The position numbers were made by a program, and so were the translations under genes. Of a DNA stretch of 64,000 bases, positions 43,474-53,422 are shown piece after piece (position 1 is the stretch's first letter; each line of letters begins with the position of its first letter). The stretch lies in NCBI RefSeq assembly GCF_024347635.1, contig NZ_AP025510.1, positions 806,001 through 870,000 on the forward strand. Direction: 5' to 3'. The notes under the pieces were generated by a model. It saw only the letters and a program-made list of their open reading frames with translations. It did no database searches and was not told the origin of the DNA. The DNA comes from Vibrio tasmaniensis (GTDB lineage Bacteria > Pseudomonadota > Gammaproteobacteria > Enterobacterales > Vibrionaceae).

Positions 43474-44400
43474 ATGACGGGTATTCTTGATTCAGTGAAT
43501 CAGCGTACGCAACTCGTCGGTCAAAACCGATTAGAATTACTAACCTTTCGCCTAATGGGGCGTCAGCGTTACGGTATTAATGTATTTAAAGTGAAAGAGG
43601 TTTTACAATGCCCTCGTCTGACTTTAATGCCAAATTTACATCATCTCGTAAAAGGTGTGGCTCATATTCGTGGTCAGACAGTTTCTGTCATTGATTTGAG
43701 CTTAGCGGTAGGCGGGCGTCCAACATCAGATATCGATAAGTGCTTTGTCGTGATTGCTGAATTTAACCGTACTATCCAAGCATTCCTTGTAAGCTCTGTA
43801 GATAGAATTGTTAATATGCACTGGGAAGCTATTCTTCCACCACCAGATGGTTCAGGTAAAGATAACTACCTAACAGCGGTTACTAATATTGACAATGAGC
43901 TTGTGGAAATATTAGACGTTGAAAAAATCTTGGCTGAGATTTCTCCAGTTGATGAAACAATGGATAGCAGAATCGCAGAAGAAATTGCAGAAGTTGAACA
44001 AGAGAAAGAATTGGTTCGCCGAATCTTGATTGCTGATGACTCCACTGTTGCTCGTAAGCAGGTTCAACGTGCTATCGAATCAATTGGTTTTGAGGTCATT
44101 GCTGTTAAAGATGGTAAAGAAGCCTATGAAACTCTAATGAAAATGGCATCGGAAGGCAGTATTTACGATCAAATTTCATTGGTGATTTCAGATATCGAAA
44201 TGCCAGAAATGGATGGATACACGCTGACTGCTGAGATTCGTCGTCACGCAGAACTAAAAGATTTATATGTAATTTTGCACTCATCATTGAGTGGTGTATT
44301 TAACCAAGCCATGGTTGAACGTGTAGGAGCTAACTCCTTCATCGCGAAATTCAATCCTGACGAGCTTGGTGGCGCGGTTAAAGCTGCGTTAACTAACTAA
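43474..44400 (+). CDS. cheV: Chemotaxis coupling protein CheV
   Basis: A 308-aa CheW-receiver hybrid that couples receptors to CheA and can be phosphorylated for adaptation. The CheW domain spans about residues 20-160 (YGINVFKVKEVLQCP; VAHIRGQTVSVIDL). The receiver domain spans about 182-305: acidic pair Asp188-Asp189 in LIADDST, phosphorylated Asp240 in VISDIEMPEMDG and Lys292. It is 11 bp before cheR. Placement next to flgA and flgB is the usual Vibrio order. Confidence 0.95.
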   Translation: MTGILDSVNQRTQLVGQNRLELLTFRLMGRQRYGINVFKVKEVLQCPRLTLMPNLHHLVKGVAHIRGQTVSVIDLSLAVGGRPTSDIDKCFVVIAEFNRTIQAFLVSSVDRIVNMHWEAILPPPDGSGKDNYLTAVTNIDNELVEILDVEKILAEISPVDETMDSRIAEEIAEVEQEKELVRRILIADDSTVARKQVQRAIESIGFEVIAVKDGKEAYETLMKMASEGSIYDQISLVISDIEMPEMDGYTLTAEIRRHAELKDLYVILHSSLSGVFNQAMVERVGANSFIAKFNPDELGGAVKAALTN

Positions 44401-44411
44401 AAGAGACATTA

Positions 44412-45239
44412 ATGACTGCTATAACAATAAGTGATCAAGAGTATCGCGATTTCAGCCGTTTCTTAGAATCTCAATGTGGCATTGTATTAGGTGACAGCAA
44501 GCAGTATTTAGTGCGCAGTCGTTTAAGCCCATTAGTAACGAAGTTTAATGTAGCTTCATTATCTGATTTGCTAAGAGATGTAGTGACAGGTCGAAACCGT
44601 GAGTTGAGAGTGGCGGCAGTGGATGCTATGACGACTAACGAGACACTTTGGTTCCGAGACACTTATCCGTTTGCTGTACTAGCGGATAAACTTCTACCGG
44701 AAATAGCGGCAAATAAACGTCCTATCAAGATTTGGTCTGCGGCAAGTTCTTCAGGCCAAGAACCATACTCAATGGCTATGACGATACTTGAGACCCAAGC
44801 ACGTAAGCCGGGTATGTTGCCAAATGTATCGATTACCGCTACTGACATTTCAGCAAGTATGTTGGATATGTGCCGCACCGGCGCTTATGACAACCTTGCT
44901 TTGGGACGAGGACTTTCTCCTGAGCGCCGTCGCACTTTCTTTGAAGATGCTGGCGATGGTCGTATGAAAGTGAAAGACAACGTTAAGCGAATGGTAAACT
45001 TCCGTCCTCAGAACTTGATGGAGAGCTATGCACTGTTAGGCAAATTCGACATTATCTTTTGCCGTAACGTGTTGATCTATTTCTCACCGGATATGAAGTC
45101 AAAAGTACTTAACCAGATGGCAAATAGCCTGAATCCTGGTGGTTACCTATTGTTGGGTGCGTCTGAATCGTTAACCGGCTTAACGGATCGTTTTGAAATG
45201 GTTCGCTGTAATCCAGGTATCATCTACAAATTAAAGTAA
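44412..45239 (+). CDS. cheR: Chemotaxis protein methyltransferase CheR
   Basis: A 275-aa SAM-dependent methyltransferase acting on glutamates of chemoreceptors. N-terminal helical domain (residues 1-75), then the SAM-binding core IWSAASSSGQEPYSMAM, ITATDISASMLDMCRTG and FDIIFCRNVLIYFSPDM. It ends GASESLTGLTDRFEMV, as CheR proteins do. Followed by a terminator at 45281. Confidence 0.95.
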   Translation: MTAITISDQEYRDFSRFLESQCGIVLGDSKQYLVRSRLSPLVTKFNVASLSDLLRDVVTGRNRELRVAAVDAMTTNETLWFRDTYPFAVLADKLLPEIAANKRPIKIWSAASSSGQEPYSMAMTILETQARKPGMLPNVSITATDISASMLDMCRTGAYDNLALGRGLSPERRRTFFEDAGDGRMKVKDNVKRMVNFRPQNLMESYALLGKFDIIFCRNVLIYFSPDMKSKVLNQMANSLNPGGYLLLGASESLTGLTDRFEMVRCNPGIIYKLK

Positions 45240-45280
45240 TTAGTGCCGCTACTTTAAGATGTAACATTACTGTCTTTATT

Positions 45281-45313
45281 CAAAACCCAGCCAAGTGCTG
45301 GGTTTTCTTTTTC
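45281..45313 (+). terminator. Terminator of cheVR
   Basis: AAAACCCAGC-CAAGT-GCTGGGTTTTC plus TTTTT is a clean stem and T-run. Confidence 0.9.
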
Positions 45314-45436
45314 CTGTTTAAACGATATCTTTATGTCAGAGTGACATTCCAATTTACTCTATTTGTTGGCTTGTATATTGCAAGTTTACCCACGAGTGAC
45401 CTGTAAAAGTAATGGTCGGCCACTTTGTTTTTAAAG

Positions 45437-45454
45437 TTGGTATATATATTGCTT
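45437..45454 (+). promoter_or_regulatory. Sigma-54 promoter of the flgBCDE operon
   Basis: TTGG-TATATATATT-GCTT has GG and GC 10 nt apart; it lies about 40 bp before flgB. Confidence 0.72.
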
Positions 45455-45494
45455 AGGTTATCTCATAACAGTCAGTTCTTGAGTTGAGGTTTAC

Positions 45495-45890
45495 ATGGCT
45501 ATTTCTTTTGATAATGCTTTAGGCATTCACCAGCACACAGTTGGTGTACGTGAGCGTAACGCTGAGGTGCTTTCCACCAATATCGCGCAAGCTAACACGC
45601 CTGGGTATAAAGCAAAGGGATTAGACTTCAATAAATCACTGCAAGCGGCAAGTTCTGGGGCAAGCATTGGTCTTAGCCGAACAGACGGTCGGCATATTTC
45701 TGCCTCAACAACGTTGAACGGGGAAACGAAGTATCGAATTCCTACGCAACCCGATACCGGAGATGGCAATACGGTTGATTTGGATTTGGAAAGAAACCTT
45801 TTCATGCAAAACCAAATTAGGCATCAAGCCTCTCTCGACTTCTTAGGAAGTAAATTCAAGAATTTAACTAAAGCGATAAAAGGGGAATAA
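45495..45890 (+). CDS. flgB: Flagellar proximal rod protein FlgB
   Basis: A 131-aa rod subunit exported by the flagellar type III system. N-terminal rod motif VLSTNIAQANTPGYKAKGLDF near residue 25; C-terminal helix FMQNQIRHQASLDFLGSKFKNL. First gene of flgBCDE. Confidence 0.95.
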   Translation: MAISFDNALGIHQHTVGVRERNAEVLSTNIAQANTPGYKAKGLDFNKSLQAASSGASIGLSRTDGRHISASTTLNGETKYRIPTQPDTGDGNTVDLDLERNLFMQNQIRHQASLDFLGSKFKNLTKAIKGE

Positions 45891-45894
45891 CTAG

Positions 45895-46308
45895 ATGAGC
45901 TTATTTAATGTATTCAATGTGACTGGTTCTGCGATGAGTGCTGAATCTGTTCGTCTAAATACTACCTCAAGTAACCTTGCTAACGCAGACAGTGTAAGTA
46001 GCTCTGCTAAAGACACTTACAAGGCTCGTCACGCAGTGTTTGGCGCTGAGTTAAATCAGGCACGTAATAGTGGTCACACTGTGCCAGTAAAAGTATTAGG
46101 TATCGTAGAAAGCGATAAGCCGTTGAATGCGGAGTACAACCCCGATCACCCGTTAGCGAACAACGAAGGCTATATCTATAAGCCTAACGTGAACGTTATG
46201 GAAGAAATGGCAAACATGATTTCAGCATCACGTGCGTATCAAACAAACGTGCAGGTTGCTGACTCGAGTAAACAAATGCTGCTGCGTACGCTGCAGATGG
46301 GTCAATAA
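45895..46308 (+). CDS. flgC: Flagellar proximal rod protein FlgC
   Basis: A 137-aa rod subunit. It starts MSLFNVFNVTGSAMSAESVRLNTTSSNLANAD, the FlgC signature, and ends ASRAYQTNVQVADSSKQMLLRTLQMG. It is 4 bp after flgB. Confidence 0.95.
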   Translation: MSLFNVFNVTGSAMSAESVRLNTTSSNLANADSVSSSAKDTYKARHAVFGAELNQARNSGHTVPVKVLGIVESDKPLNAEYNPDHPLANNEGYIYKPNVNVMEEMANMISASRAYQTNVQVADSSKQMLLRTLQMGQ

Positions 46309-46325
46309 GGATAAGGAGGTAACAA

Positions 46326-47036
46326 ATGGCTGGAATCAACAATGTTGGTCAAAGCGGCTTGTCCTATGTTGACCAGCTGAAGAGTCTTCAAGATGGTGCT
46401 AAGAAGCCCGATGAAACAACAGGTAAGCAAGATCTTAAACAAGATGACTTCTTATCTTTGTTGACTAAGCAACTTGCACAACAAGACCCTTTTAAGCCGG
46501 TTAGCAATGACCAGATGATTGCGCAAATGGCTTCATTTGCGACCGTAGATGGCATTGGAAAAATGAATACACAGTTTGAAAGCTTGAATTCATCAATGAC
46601 TTCTAACCAAGCACTGCAGGCCTCTTCTTTGGTTGGCCGTGATGTATTGGTTCCTGGTGCGGCAGGTGTGAAACAGGGTGATGGCGGTATGGCGTCAATG
46701 GTTAAGCTTCCTCAGGCAATGGACAATGTAATGGTCCGTGTTGAGAACGAAGTTGGTCAATTGGTTCGCACTTTTGATATCGGCTCAAAACCATCTGGTG
46801 ACACACGTGTTGAGTGGGACGGAAAAGACGAAGACGGTAATCCATTGCCGGCCGGTAAATACAACGTGAAAGCGTCGGGTTTATTGGAAGGTGAGAACAC
46901 AGAGTTCCAAGTGTCGAGTTATGCGAACGTGAACAGTGTGCTTCTTGGTAAAGGCGATGGCAACGTACTACTCAATCTGGCTGGTTTTACATCGCCAGTA
47001 CGACTTGCTGAAGTACTAGAAGTTGGTAAAGCGTAG
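46326..47036 (+). CDS. flgD: Flagellar hook cap protein FlgD
   Basis: A 236-aa scaffold that caps the growing hook. The N-terminal segment LKQDDFLSLLTKQLAQQDPFKPVSNDQMIAQMASF is diagnostic; a FlgD Ig/Tudor-like region follows (VRTFDIGSKPSGDTRVEWDGKDEDGNPLPAGKYNV). AAGGAGG upstream of the ATG is a strong ribosome site. Confidence 0.95.
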   Translation: MAGINNVGQSGLSYVDQLKSLQDGAKKPDETTGKQDLKQDDFLSLLTKQLAQQDPFKPVSNDQMIAQMASFATVDGIGKMNTQFESLNSSMTSNQALQASSLVGRDVLVPGAAGVKQGDGGMASMVKLPQAMDNVMVRVENEVGQLVRTFDIGSKPSGDTRVEWDGKDEDGNPLPAGKYNVKASGLLEGENTEFQVSSYANVNSVLLGKGDGNVLLNLAGFTSPVRLAEVLEVGKA

Positions 47037-47081
47037 CTCTTTTTAGAGTGATTATGCTAGCTAGATTAGGAGAATATTGGA

Positions 47082-48386
47082 ATGTCATATGTATCTTTAA
47101 GCGGCCTATCCGCTGCACAGTTAGACCTGAATACAACCAGTAACAACATTGCGAACGCAAACACATTTGGCTTTAAAGAGTCTCGTGCCGAGTTCGGGGA
47201 TGTTTACTCAAGCTCGTTGTTCACTAACGCAAAAACAACGCCAGGAGGCGGTGCGCAAGCTAGCCAAGTGGCGCAACAGTTCCACGAAGGTTCAAGTATC
47301 TATACGAATAACCCAATGGACTTGCGTGTAAGTGGTACAGGTTTCTTTGCAGTATCGAAAGACCGTATGGTGCCAGAGATCAATGAACTAACACGTAATG
47401 GTGCATTTCACCTAAACAAAGACAACTACATGGTCACGGCTAATGATGAGTTTCTTTTAGGCTATGATGTCGATCCAAACTCGGGTGAAGTTCTTTCTTA
47501 CGCACCAAAACCTCTCGACATTCCTGCTGAGTTTGGTAAGCCTAAACAGACAGAAAACATTGAAGTAGGGGTTAACCTTCCTGCGAACGGTGATCTTAAA
47601 GATCCGGCTACATTTGATTTCAAAGACCCAGATACCTATAACCGTGCAACGTCTTCGACGGTCTACGATTCTATGGGACAGTCTTACAAGTTAACGACTT
47701 ACTACCTAAAAGATCAGACTCAACCGAATACTTGGCAAACGTACTACACCATGTCAGATGAAACGGGTGAAAAGCCGGTAAACATTACTGGTGGCGACGC
47801 GACGAATTCAGCTGGTCATGTTGGTCACACCATGAAATTCAACAATGACGGTACCTTAGCAAGCCTTAACAGCGGTCAGCCAATTTTGTCTGATCCTATC
47901 GGCGCTGGTGAGAACGCAATTGATTTGAACGGTGCTGATCCAACACAGGTACTTAACTTTGGTCTGGATTCTTCAACTCAGTTTGCCGCTCCGTTCGAAC
48001 TGTCTAGGTTTGATGAAGATGGCGCGACAACTGGTTTCTTAACGAAAATCGATTTCGATGAGTACGGCAGTGTTCTAGGCAGTTACTCAAACGGTGAAAA
48101 TGTGATACTAGGCCGCGTAGGTTTAGTTCGTGTACCGAATGAGCATGGTCTAGATAAGAAAGGCGGCACTCAATGGGATTCTACTAACGCTTCAGGTGAT
48201 AAAATCTGGGGTGAATCCAATAAAGGTTCATTTGGTAGTATTAACAATGGCTCACTAGAGCAGTCGAATATCGATATGACTCAAGAATTGGTTGATTTGA
48301 TTTCTGCTCAACGTAACTTCCAAGCGAACTCTCGTTCTCTAGAAGTACACAACCAACTGCAACAGAATATTCTTCAGATTCGTTAA
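47082..48386 (+). CDS. flgE: Flagellar hook protein FlgE
   Basis: The 434-aa hook subunit. N-terminal MSYVSLSGLSAAQLDLNTTSNNIANANTFGFKESRAEF and C-terminal QSNIDMTQELVDLISAQRNFQANSRSLEVHNQ are the D0/D1 helices of hook/rod axial proteins; the variable D2 lies between about 150 and 330. Last of flgBCDE. The 269-bp gap after it contains a promoter for flgF. Confidence 0.95.
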   Translation: MSYVSLSGLSAAQLDLNTTSNNIANANTFGFKESRAEFGDVYSSSLFTNAKTTPGGGAQASQVAQQFHEGSSIYTNNPMDLRVSGTGFFAVSKDRMVPEINELTRNGAFHLNKDNYMVTANDEFLLGYDVDPNSGEVLSYAPKPLDIPAEFGKPKQTENIEVGVNLPANGDLKDPATFDFKDPDTYNRATSSTVYDSMGQSYKLTTYYLKDQTQPNTWQTYYTMSDETGEKPVNITGGDATNSAGHVGHTMKFNNDGTLASLNSGQPILSDPIGAGENAIDLNGADPTQVLNFGLDSSTQFAAPFELSRFDEDGATTGFLTKIDFDEYGSVLGSYSNGENVILGRVGLVRVPNEHGLDKKGGTQWDSTNASGDKIWGESNKGSFGSINNGSLEQSNIDMTQELVDLISAQRNFQANSRSLEVHNQLQQNILQIR

Positions 48387-48601
48387 TCGTTTCGAGCGTC
48401 TGAATCATCTGCGAATACTCAATTCAATGTTATTGAGTTGGGTATTGTTGATGAATGACGTATGGCTATTTGCTTTTCTATTTGCCGCCTCTATTGCCGC
48501 ACGGTAATGCCACAGGCAATAATTCTTCCAGAATGATCCTTTGATGATCACCCTTCTTGTTTGTTTTACATTTAAATTGTTGATAAATAACACTTAAAAA
48601 T

Positions 48602-48620
48602 ATTGGCATAATGCTTGCTT
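48602..48620 (+). promoter_or_regulatory. Sigma-54 promoter of the flgFGHIJ operon
   Basis: TTGG-CATAATGCTT-GCTT, GG and GC 10 nt apart, about 35 bp before the flgF ATG. Confidence 0.75.
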
Positions 48621-48655
48621 AATTAGCCCCAGAAGATGATTTTTGGAGCAAAATT

Positions 48656-49405
48656 ATGGATCGCGCACTGTTTCTTGCCATGAGTGGCGCTAAACAAAAC
48701 ATGCAGGCGTTGCAGCTACGTTCAAACAACCTTGCCAACGTAAGTACTACGGGTTTCCGTGCTGATTTAGCACAAGCACGTTCAATGCAAGCGTATGGTG
48801 AAGGCATGCCTACTCGTGTCTTCAGTATGACAGAGCGCCCAGGCCATAATTTCGCACAAGGTAGCGTGGTAACCACTGGCCGAGATCTCGACGTTACGAT
48901 TCAAGGTGATGGCTGGATTTCAGTTATGGACAACACGGGTCGTGAAGGTTTAACCCGTAACGGTAACCTAAGGGTTGACCAAAACGGTTTACTTACCAAC
49001 GCAAGTGGCCATTTAGTGCTCGGTGAAAACGACGCACCAATCACGCTCCCAATCCCAATCAGTAAAGTAGAAATTGGTACCGATGGTACGATCTCCGTTA
49101 TTCCTCAAGGCGCTCCTGCTGAAGAATTGGCGGTGGTTGACCGTATTAAACTTGTACGTCCAGACAACCAAAGTTTGTTTAAAGATACGAATGGTCTATT
49201 CCGTTCTAAAAACCCAGATCAGGCATACGAAGCGGATGCAGCGGTAACGTTGCTGAAAGGTGCTATCGAAGGCAGTAACGTAAATGCCGTAGGCGAAATG
49301 ACCAGCTTAATTGACTTACAACGTCAATTTGAAATGCAGGTCAAGATGATGAGCACCGCAGAGGAAATGGACAAGTCGTCTGATTCACTGCTTCGTATGA
49401 GCTAA
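48656..49405 (+). CDS. flgF: Flagellar proximal rod protein FlgF
   Basis: A 249-aa rod subunit: MDRALFLAMSGAKQNMQALQLRSNNLANVSTTGFRADLAQ at the start, EGSNVNAVGEMTSLIDLQRQFEMQVKMM at the end. 21 bp before flgG. Confidence 0.95.
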   Translation: MDRALFLAMSGAKQNMQALQLRSNNLANVSTTGFRADLAQARSMQAYGEGMPTRVFSMTERPGHNFAQGSVVTTGRDLDVTIQGDGWISVMDNTGREGLTRNGNLRVDQNGLLTNASGHLVLGENDAPITLPIPISKVEIGTDGTISVIPQGAPAEELAVVDRIKLVRPDNQSLFKDTNGLFRSKNPDQAYEADAAVTLLKGAIEGSNVNAVGEMTSLIDLQRQFEMQVKMMSTAEEMDKSSDSLLRMS

Positions 49406-49426
49406 TAGAATTTTAAGGAAATTGCT

Positions 49427-50215
49427 ATGCATCCAGCATTATGGGTAAGTAAAACCGGTTTAGACGCCCAACAAACCAATATTTCAACAATTTCAAACAA
49501 CCTTGCCAACGCATCAACCATTGGTTTTAAAAAGAGCCGTGCGGTGTTTGAAGATCTGTTCTATCAGAATATTAACCAACCAGGCGGTCAATCGTCTCAG
49601 AATACTGAGCTACCGAGTGGCTTGATGTTGGGTGCCGGCTCAAAAGTCGTTGCAACTCAAAAGGTGCACACTCACGGTAATGCACAAACGACGTCTAACA
49701 GCCTAGATATGATGATCGAGGGTGATGGTTTCTTCCAAGTTCAAATGCCAGATGGTGAAACAGGTTATAGCCGTAACGGTCAGTTCACACTGAACGGTGA
49801 CGGTGCGATCGTAACATCGGGCCAAGGTTATGCCCTACAACCCGAAATCGTTATTCCTGAAGACTCGATTTCGGTAACGGTTGGTAACGATGGTGAAGTG
49901 TCGGTTCGTCTGCGTGGTCAGCAAAACAACGTCGTGGTTGGCCAAATTACCATTACTGACTTCGTAAACCCAGGTGGTTTAGAGCCCATTGGCCAAAACC
50001 TTTACTTGCCTACAGGCGCAAGTGGTGACCCGCAAGAGGGGGTTCCGGGGTTGAACGGCTTAGGTAATGTTCGTCAGTCTATGCTTGAAGCATCCAATGT
50101 AAACGTAACTGAAGAGTTGGTTAATATGATTGAAGCTCAACGTGTATACGAAATGAACTCAAAAGTTATCTCGGCGGTCGATAAGATGATGAGCTTCGTT
50201 AACCAACAGCTATAG
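49427..50215 (+). CDS. flgG: Flagellar distal rod protein FlgG
   Basis: A 262-aa distal rod subunit. It starts MHPALWVSKTGLDAQQTNISTISNNLANASTIGFKKSRAVFEDL and ends EASNVNVTEELVNMIEAQRVYEMNSKVISAVDKM. The length matches FlgG exactly. Confidence 0.96.
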   Translation: MHPALWVSKTGLDAQQTNISTISNNLANASTIGFKKSRAVFEDLFYQNINQPGGQSSQNTELPSGLMLGAGSKVVATQKVHTHGNAQTTSNSLDMMIEGDGFFQVQMPDGETGYSRNGQFTLNGDGAIVTSGQGYALQPEIVIPEDSISVTVGNDGEVSVRLRGQQNNVVVGQITITDFVNPGGLEPIGQNLYLPTGASGDPQEGVPGLNGLGNVRQSMLEASNVNVTEELVNMIEAQRVYEMNSKVISAVDKMMSFVNQQL

Positions 50216-50287
50216 CTGGTTGATTCGCTGTTTACTTATTTCTATTTAATCGTTCTGTTTTCCATTGTTTGCTGAGAGTGCATCGCC

Positions 50288-51064
50288 ATGAAACGTATTG
50301 TTTGTTTAGCTCTGTTTTTAACTATGACGGGCTGTACCACACTGGAGCCAATTGAAACTCCGGCGCAAGAAAACGCAACCACTGTGGTTGATGCTGTAGA
50401 AGGCGACAAGGCTGCCCAGGAAAGCTCTGGTATTATCGACACACTTCGAGATAGAACGGACCCTATTGCTGGTGATCCTGCATGGGCGCCAATTAACCCG
50501 AAGAAAAAACAAGAGCATTATGCCGCAGCAACCGGTTCACTGTTTAACGCTAACCACATTGGCAGCATGTATGACGATTCAAAACCTCGCGGTATTGGTG
50601 ACATTATTACAGTCGCGTTAGATGAGAATACGCGAGCGACCAAAAAAGCCAACGCAGATATGTCTAAATCGAACGACGCATCGATGGAACCGTTAGCTGT
50701 AGGCGGTGAAAATCTAGAACTCGGTAAATACAATTTCTCTTATGATTTGAGCAATACCAACACCTTTGCAGGTGATGCCTCAGCTAACCAAAGTAACAGC
50801 ATCAGCGGCTACATTACTGTTGAAGTTATCGAAGTATTAGCCAATGGCAACCTAGTGGTTCGTGGTGAAAAGTGGATGACCTTGAATACGGGTGATGAGT
50901 ATATTCGCCTAAGTGGCACCATCCGCCCTGATGATATCGACTTTGAGAATACCATTGCTTCGAACCGTGTTTCGAACGCCCGAATTCAGTACTCGGGTAC
51001 GGGTGTGCAGAAAGATATGCAAGAACCTGGATTCTTGGCACGATTCTTTAATGTATCACTGTAG
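50288..51064 (+). CDS. flgH: Flagellar L-ring protein FlgH (lipoprotein)
   Basis: A 258-aa outer-membrane ring lipoprotein: lipobox MTGC at residues 13-16. Signature [32 protein letters not shown] and the C-terminal [29 protein letters not shown]. Confidence 0.95.
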   Translation: MKRIVCLALFLTMTGCTTLEPIETPAQENATTVVDAVEGDKAAQESSGIIDTLRDRTDPIAGDPAWAPINPKKKQEHYAAATGSLFNANHIGSMYDDSKPRGIGDIITVALDENTRATKKANADMSKSNDASMEPLAVGGENLELGKYNFSYDLSNTNTFAGDASANQSNSISGYITVEVIEVLANGNLVVRGEKWMTLNTGDEYIRLSGTIRPDDIDFENTIASNRVSNARIQYSGTGVQKDMQEPGFLARFFNVSL

Positions 51065-51157
51065 AGCTTGAGGCCTTGTCCGCATGTTGACACTCTCAGG
51101 ATTGTCTAACTTCAAGCTAACTCATTATAAATTAAAGTAATACAGACAGGTTGCTCA

Positions 51158-52249
51158 ATGAAAAAACTAACACTCGTACTCTTCGGCATGCTATTTCTTG
51201 CCACCAGTGCTCATGCTGCGCGTATTAAAGACGTGGCAAAAGTGGCGGGTGTTCGTAGTAACCAACTTGTCGGCTACGGTTTGGTCACAGGTTTGCCGGG
51301 CACCGGTGAGACAACTCCCTTTACCGATCAAACGTTTAACGCAATGCTGCAAAATTTTGGCATTCAATTGCCGCCTGGTACTAAGCCAAAAACCAAAAAC
51401 GTAGCGGCTGTTATTGTTACCGCTGAATTGCCGGCTTTCTCTAAGCAAGGTCAGGAAGTTGACGTAACGGTATCGTCTATTGGTTCTGCAAAAAGCCTTC
51501 GTGGTGGTACTTTGCTGCAGACTTTCCTTAAAGGTCTAGACGGCCAAGTGTACGCTGTGGCACAAGGTAATTTGGTGGTGAGTGGTTTTAGTGCTCAAGG
51601 CAACGACGGCTCTAAGCTCGTTGGTAACAACCCAAACGTTGGTATCATCTCTAGCGGTGCGACGGTAGAGCAAGAAATTCCAACCCCATTTGGCCGTGGT
51701 GACTACATCACTTTCAACCTAATCCAATCTGATTTCACAACAGCTCAGCGCCTAGCTGATGCGGTGAATAATTTCCTCGGCCCTCAAATGGCGTCTGCGG
51801 TAGATGCGACTTCTGTAAAAGTTCGTGCGCCACGTGAAATCAGTCAACGCGTAGCTTTCTTGTCAGCCATTGAAAACATCGAATTTGACCCAGCCGAGGG
51901 CTCTGCAAAAATCATTGTTAACTCTCGTACCGGTACTATTGTTGTTGGTAAGCACGTGCGTTTAAAAGCAGCGGCGGTAACACACGGTGGCATGACCGTT
52001 GCGATCAAAGAAAACCTAAATGTAAGCCAGCCTAATGCATTCGCTGGTGGTCAAACGGTCGTGGTTCCCGATTCAGATATCGAAGTAACCGAAGCCGATG
52101 GCAAGATGTTCAAGTTCGAACCCGGCTTAACGCTCGACGATTTGGTACGAGCTGTCAACGAAGTTGGCGCCGCACCTTCTGATTTAATGGCAATCCTTCA
52201 AGCACTGAAACAAGCGGGTGCAATTGAAGGTCAGTTGATCATTATTTAA
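51158..52249 (+). CDS. flgI: Flagellar P-ring protein FlgI
   Basis: A 363-aa periplasmic ring subunit with signal peptide 1-20 (cleaved after AHA). It starts [31 protein letters not shown] and ends with [27 protein letters not shown], both typical. Assembled with the help of FlgA. Confidence 0.95.
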   Translation: MKKLTLVLFGMLFLATSAHAARIKDVAKVAGVRSNQLVGYGLVTGLPGTGETTPFTDQTFNAMLQNFGIQLPPGTKPKTKNVAAVIVTAELPAFSKQGQEVDVTVSSIGSAKSLRGGTLLQTFLKGLDGQVYAVAQGNLVVSGFSAQGNDGSKLVGNNPNVGIISSGATVEQEIPTPFGRGDYITFNLIQSDFTTAQRLADAVNNFLGPQMASAVDATSVKVRAPREISQRVAFLSAIENIEFDPAEGSAKIIVNSRTGTIVVGKHVRLKAAAVTHGGMTVAIKENLNVSQPNAFAGGQTVVVPDSDIEVTEADGKMFKFEPGLTLDDLVRAVNEVGAAPSDLMAILQALKQAGAIEGQLIII

Positions 52250-52259
52250 GGAATCAAGC

Positions 52260-53201
52260 ATGATTAAAAATAACAATGACATCGGCTTTATTCATGATAT
52301 CGGTAGCCTAGACCGCCTTCGTCAACAAGCGGTAAGCGGTGAAGAAGGCAGTGAAAAAGAAGCGCTAACCGCTGCGGCGAAACAGTTTGAATCTATTTTT
52401 ACTTCGATGCTGTTTAAGTCGATGCGTGATGCGAACTCGAGCTTTAAGTCAGATATGTTAAACAGCCAGAACGAGCAATTTTATCGTCAGATGCAAGATG
52501 ATCAAATGGCAAGTGAGTTGAGTGCTTCAGGTTCGTTAGGTCTTGCGGACATGATCGTGGCTCAGTTAAGTGCTGGTCAAGCAAGCGACGCAACAGAAGA
52601 TAAGGTTCGTAGTGAAGGCTTTGATACTTCATTGCAAAGGCCTCGATATTCAGGCCGTGCAGAAGGTAGAGTATCGGATGTTCAATCTTCGCAAGCTATG
52701 TCAGCAACAGATGTGTCAGCAGCAAAACAATCCGCTTCATTTGACTCTCCAGAATCGTTTGTTGCCTCAATGAAGCCTTACGCTGAAAAAGCGGCGAGCG
52801 CGCTCGGTGTCGATTCATCACTGCTATTGGCACAAGCGGCACTTGAAACAGGTTGGGGTTCTAAGATGATTAAGAACTCTTTGGGCAACAGCAATAACCT
52901 ATTCAACATCAAAGCTGATAGAAGTTGGAAGGGCGATAAGGTTGCTACTCAAACTCTAGAGTTCCATGGTAAAACAGCCGTTAAAGAGTCGGCTTCTTTC
53001 CGTTCTTACTCTAATTTCGAAGATAGCTTTAATGATTACGTGAAGTTCTTGAACGAAAACCCAAGATACGAAACGGCATTGCAGCATCAAGGTAACTCTG
53101 AGAATTTCATCAAAGGCATTCACCAGGCGGGTTACGCAACCGACCCTAACTATGCCGATAAAGTTTTACGAGTTAAAGCTAAGATTGATGAGATGAAATA
53201 G
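52260..53201 (+). CDS. flgJ: Flagellar rod-cap/peptidoglycan hydrolase FlgJ
   Basis: A 313-aa two-domain protein. The N-terminal rod-scaffold domain (about 15-105) has AAKQFESIFTSMLFKSMRDAN. The C-terminal glucosaminidase domain (about 165-310) carries catalytic Glu196 in LAQAALETGWGSKMI and NNLFNIKADRSWKGDKV. It opens the cell wall for the rod. A variable Ser/Ala/Gln-rich linker joins the domains. Confidence 0.94.
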   Translation: MIKNNNDIGFIHDIGSLDRLRQQAVSGEEGSEKEALTAAAKQFESIFTSMLFKSMRDANSSFKSDMLNSQNEQFYRQMQDDQMASELSASGSLGLADMIVAQLSAGQASDATEDKVRSEGFDTSLQRPRYSGRAEGRVSDVQSSQAMSATDVSAAKQSASFDSPESFVASMKPYAEKAASALGVDSSLLLAQAALETGWGSKMIKNSLGNSNNLFNIKADRSWKGDKVATQTLEFHGKTAVKESASFRSYSNFEDSFNDYVKFLNENPRYETALQHQGNSENFIKGIHQAGYATDPNYADKVLRVKAKIDEMK

Positions 53202-53217
53202 CGTTATTGAATGCACT

Positions 53218-53246
53218 CGAGAGCTTGCCACCGGCAGGCTCTTTTC
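53218..53246 (+). terminator. Terminator of flgFGHIJ
   Basis: GAGAGCTTGCC-ACC-GGCAGGCTCTTTTC, one G-U pair, short T-run. Confidence 0.75.
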
Positions 53247-53335
53247 TTATCCGCCCCTTCAGTTCTTACGCATCATCCATAGTTTTCTCCTTACACTTCA
53301 ATAAATTACTGTCTTTTAACTCTCCGCTATTTCTA

Positions 53336-53353
53336 TTGGCACATATATTGCTA
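53336..53353 (+). promoter_or_regulatory. Sigma-54 promoter of flgKL
   Basis: TTGGCACATATATTGCTA matches the consensus closely (TGGCAC, then TTGC) with GG and GC 10 nt apart; about 70 bp before flgK. Confidence 0.82.
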
Positions 53354-53422
53354 AATATCTTAATAACAAGTTGTAGTAGTTAATCAGTTCATGCTGATTT
53401 TGTTAAGTTTTTTGGGGGCATT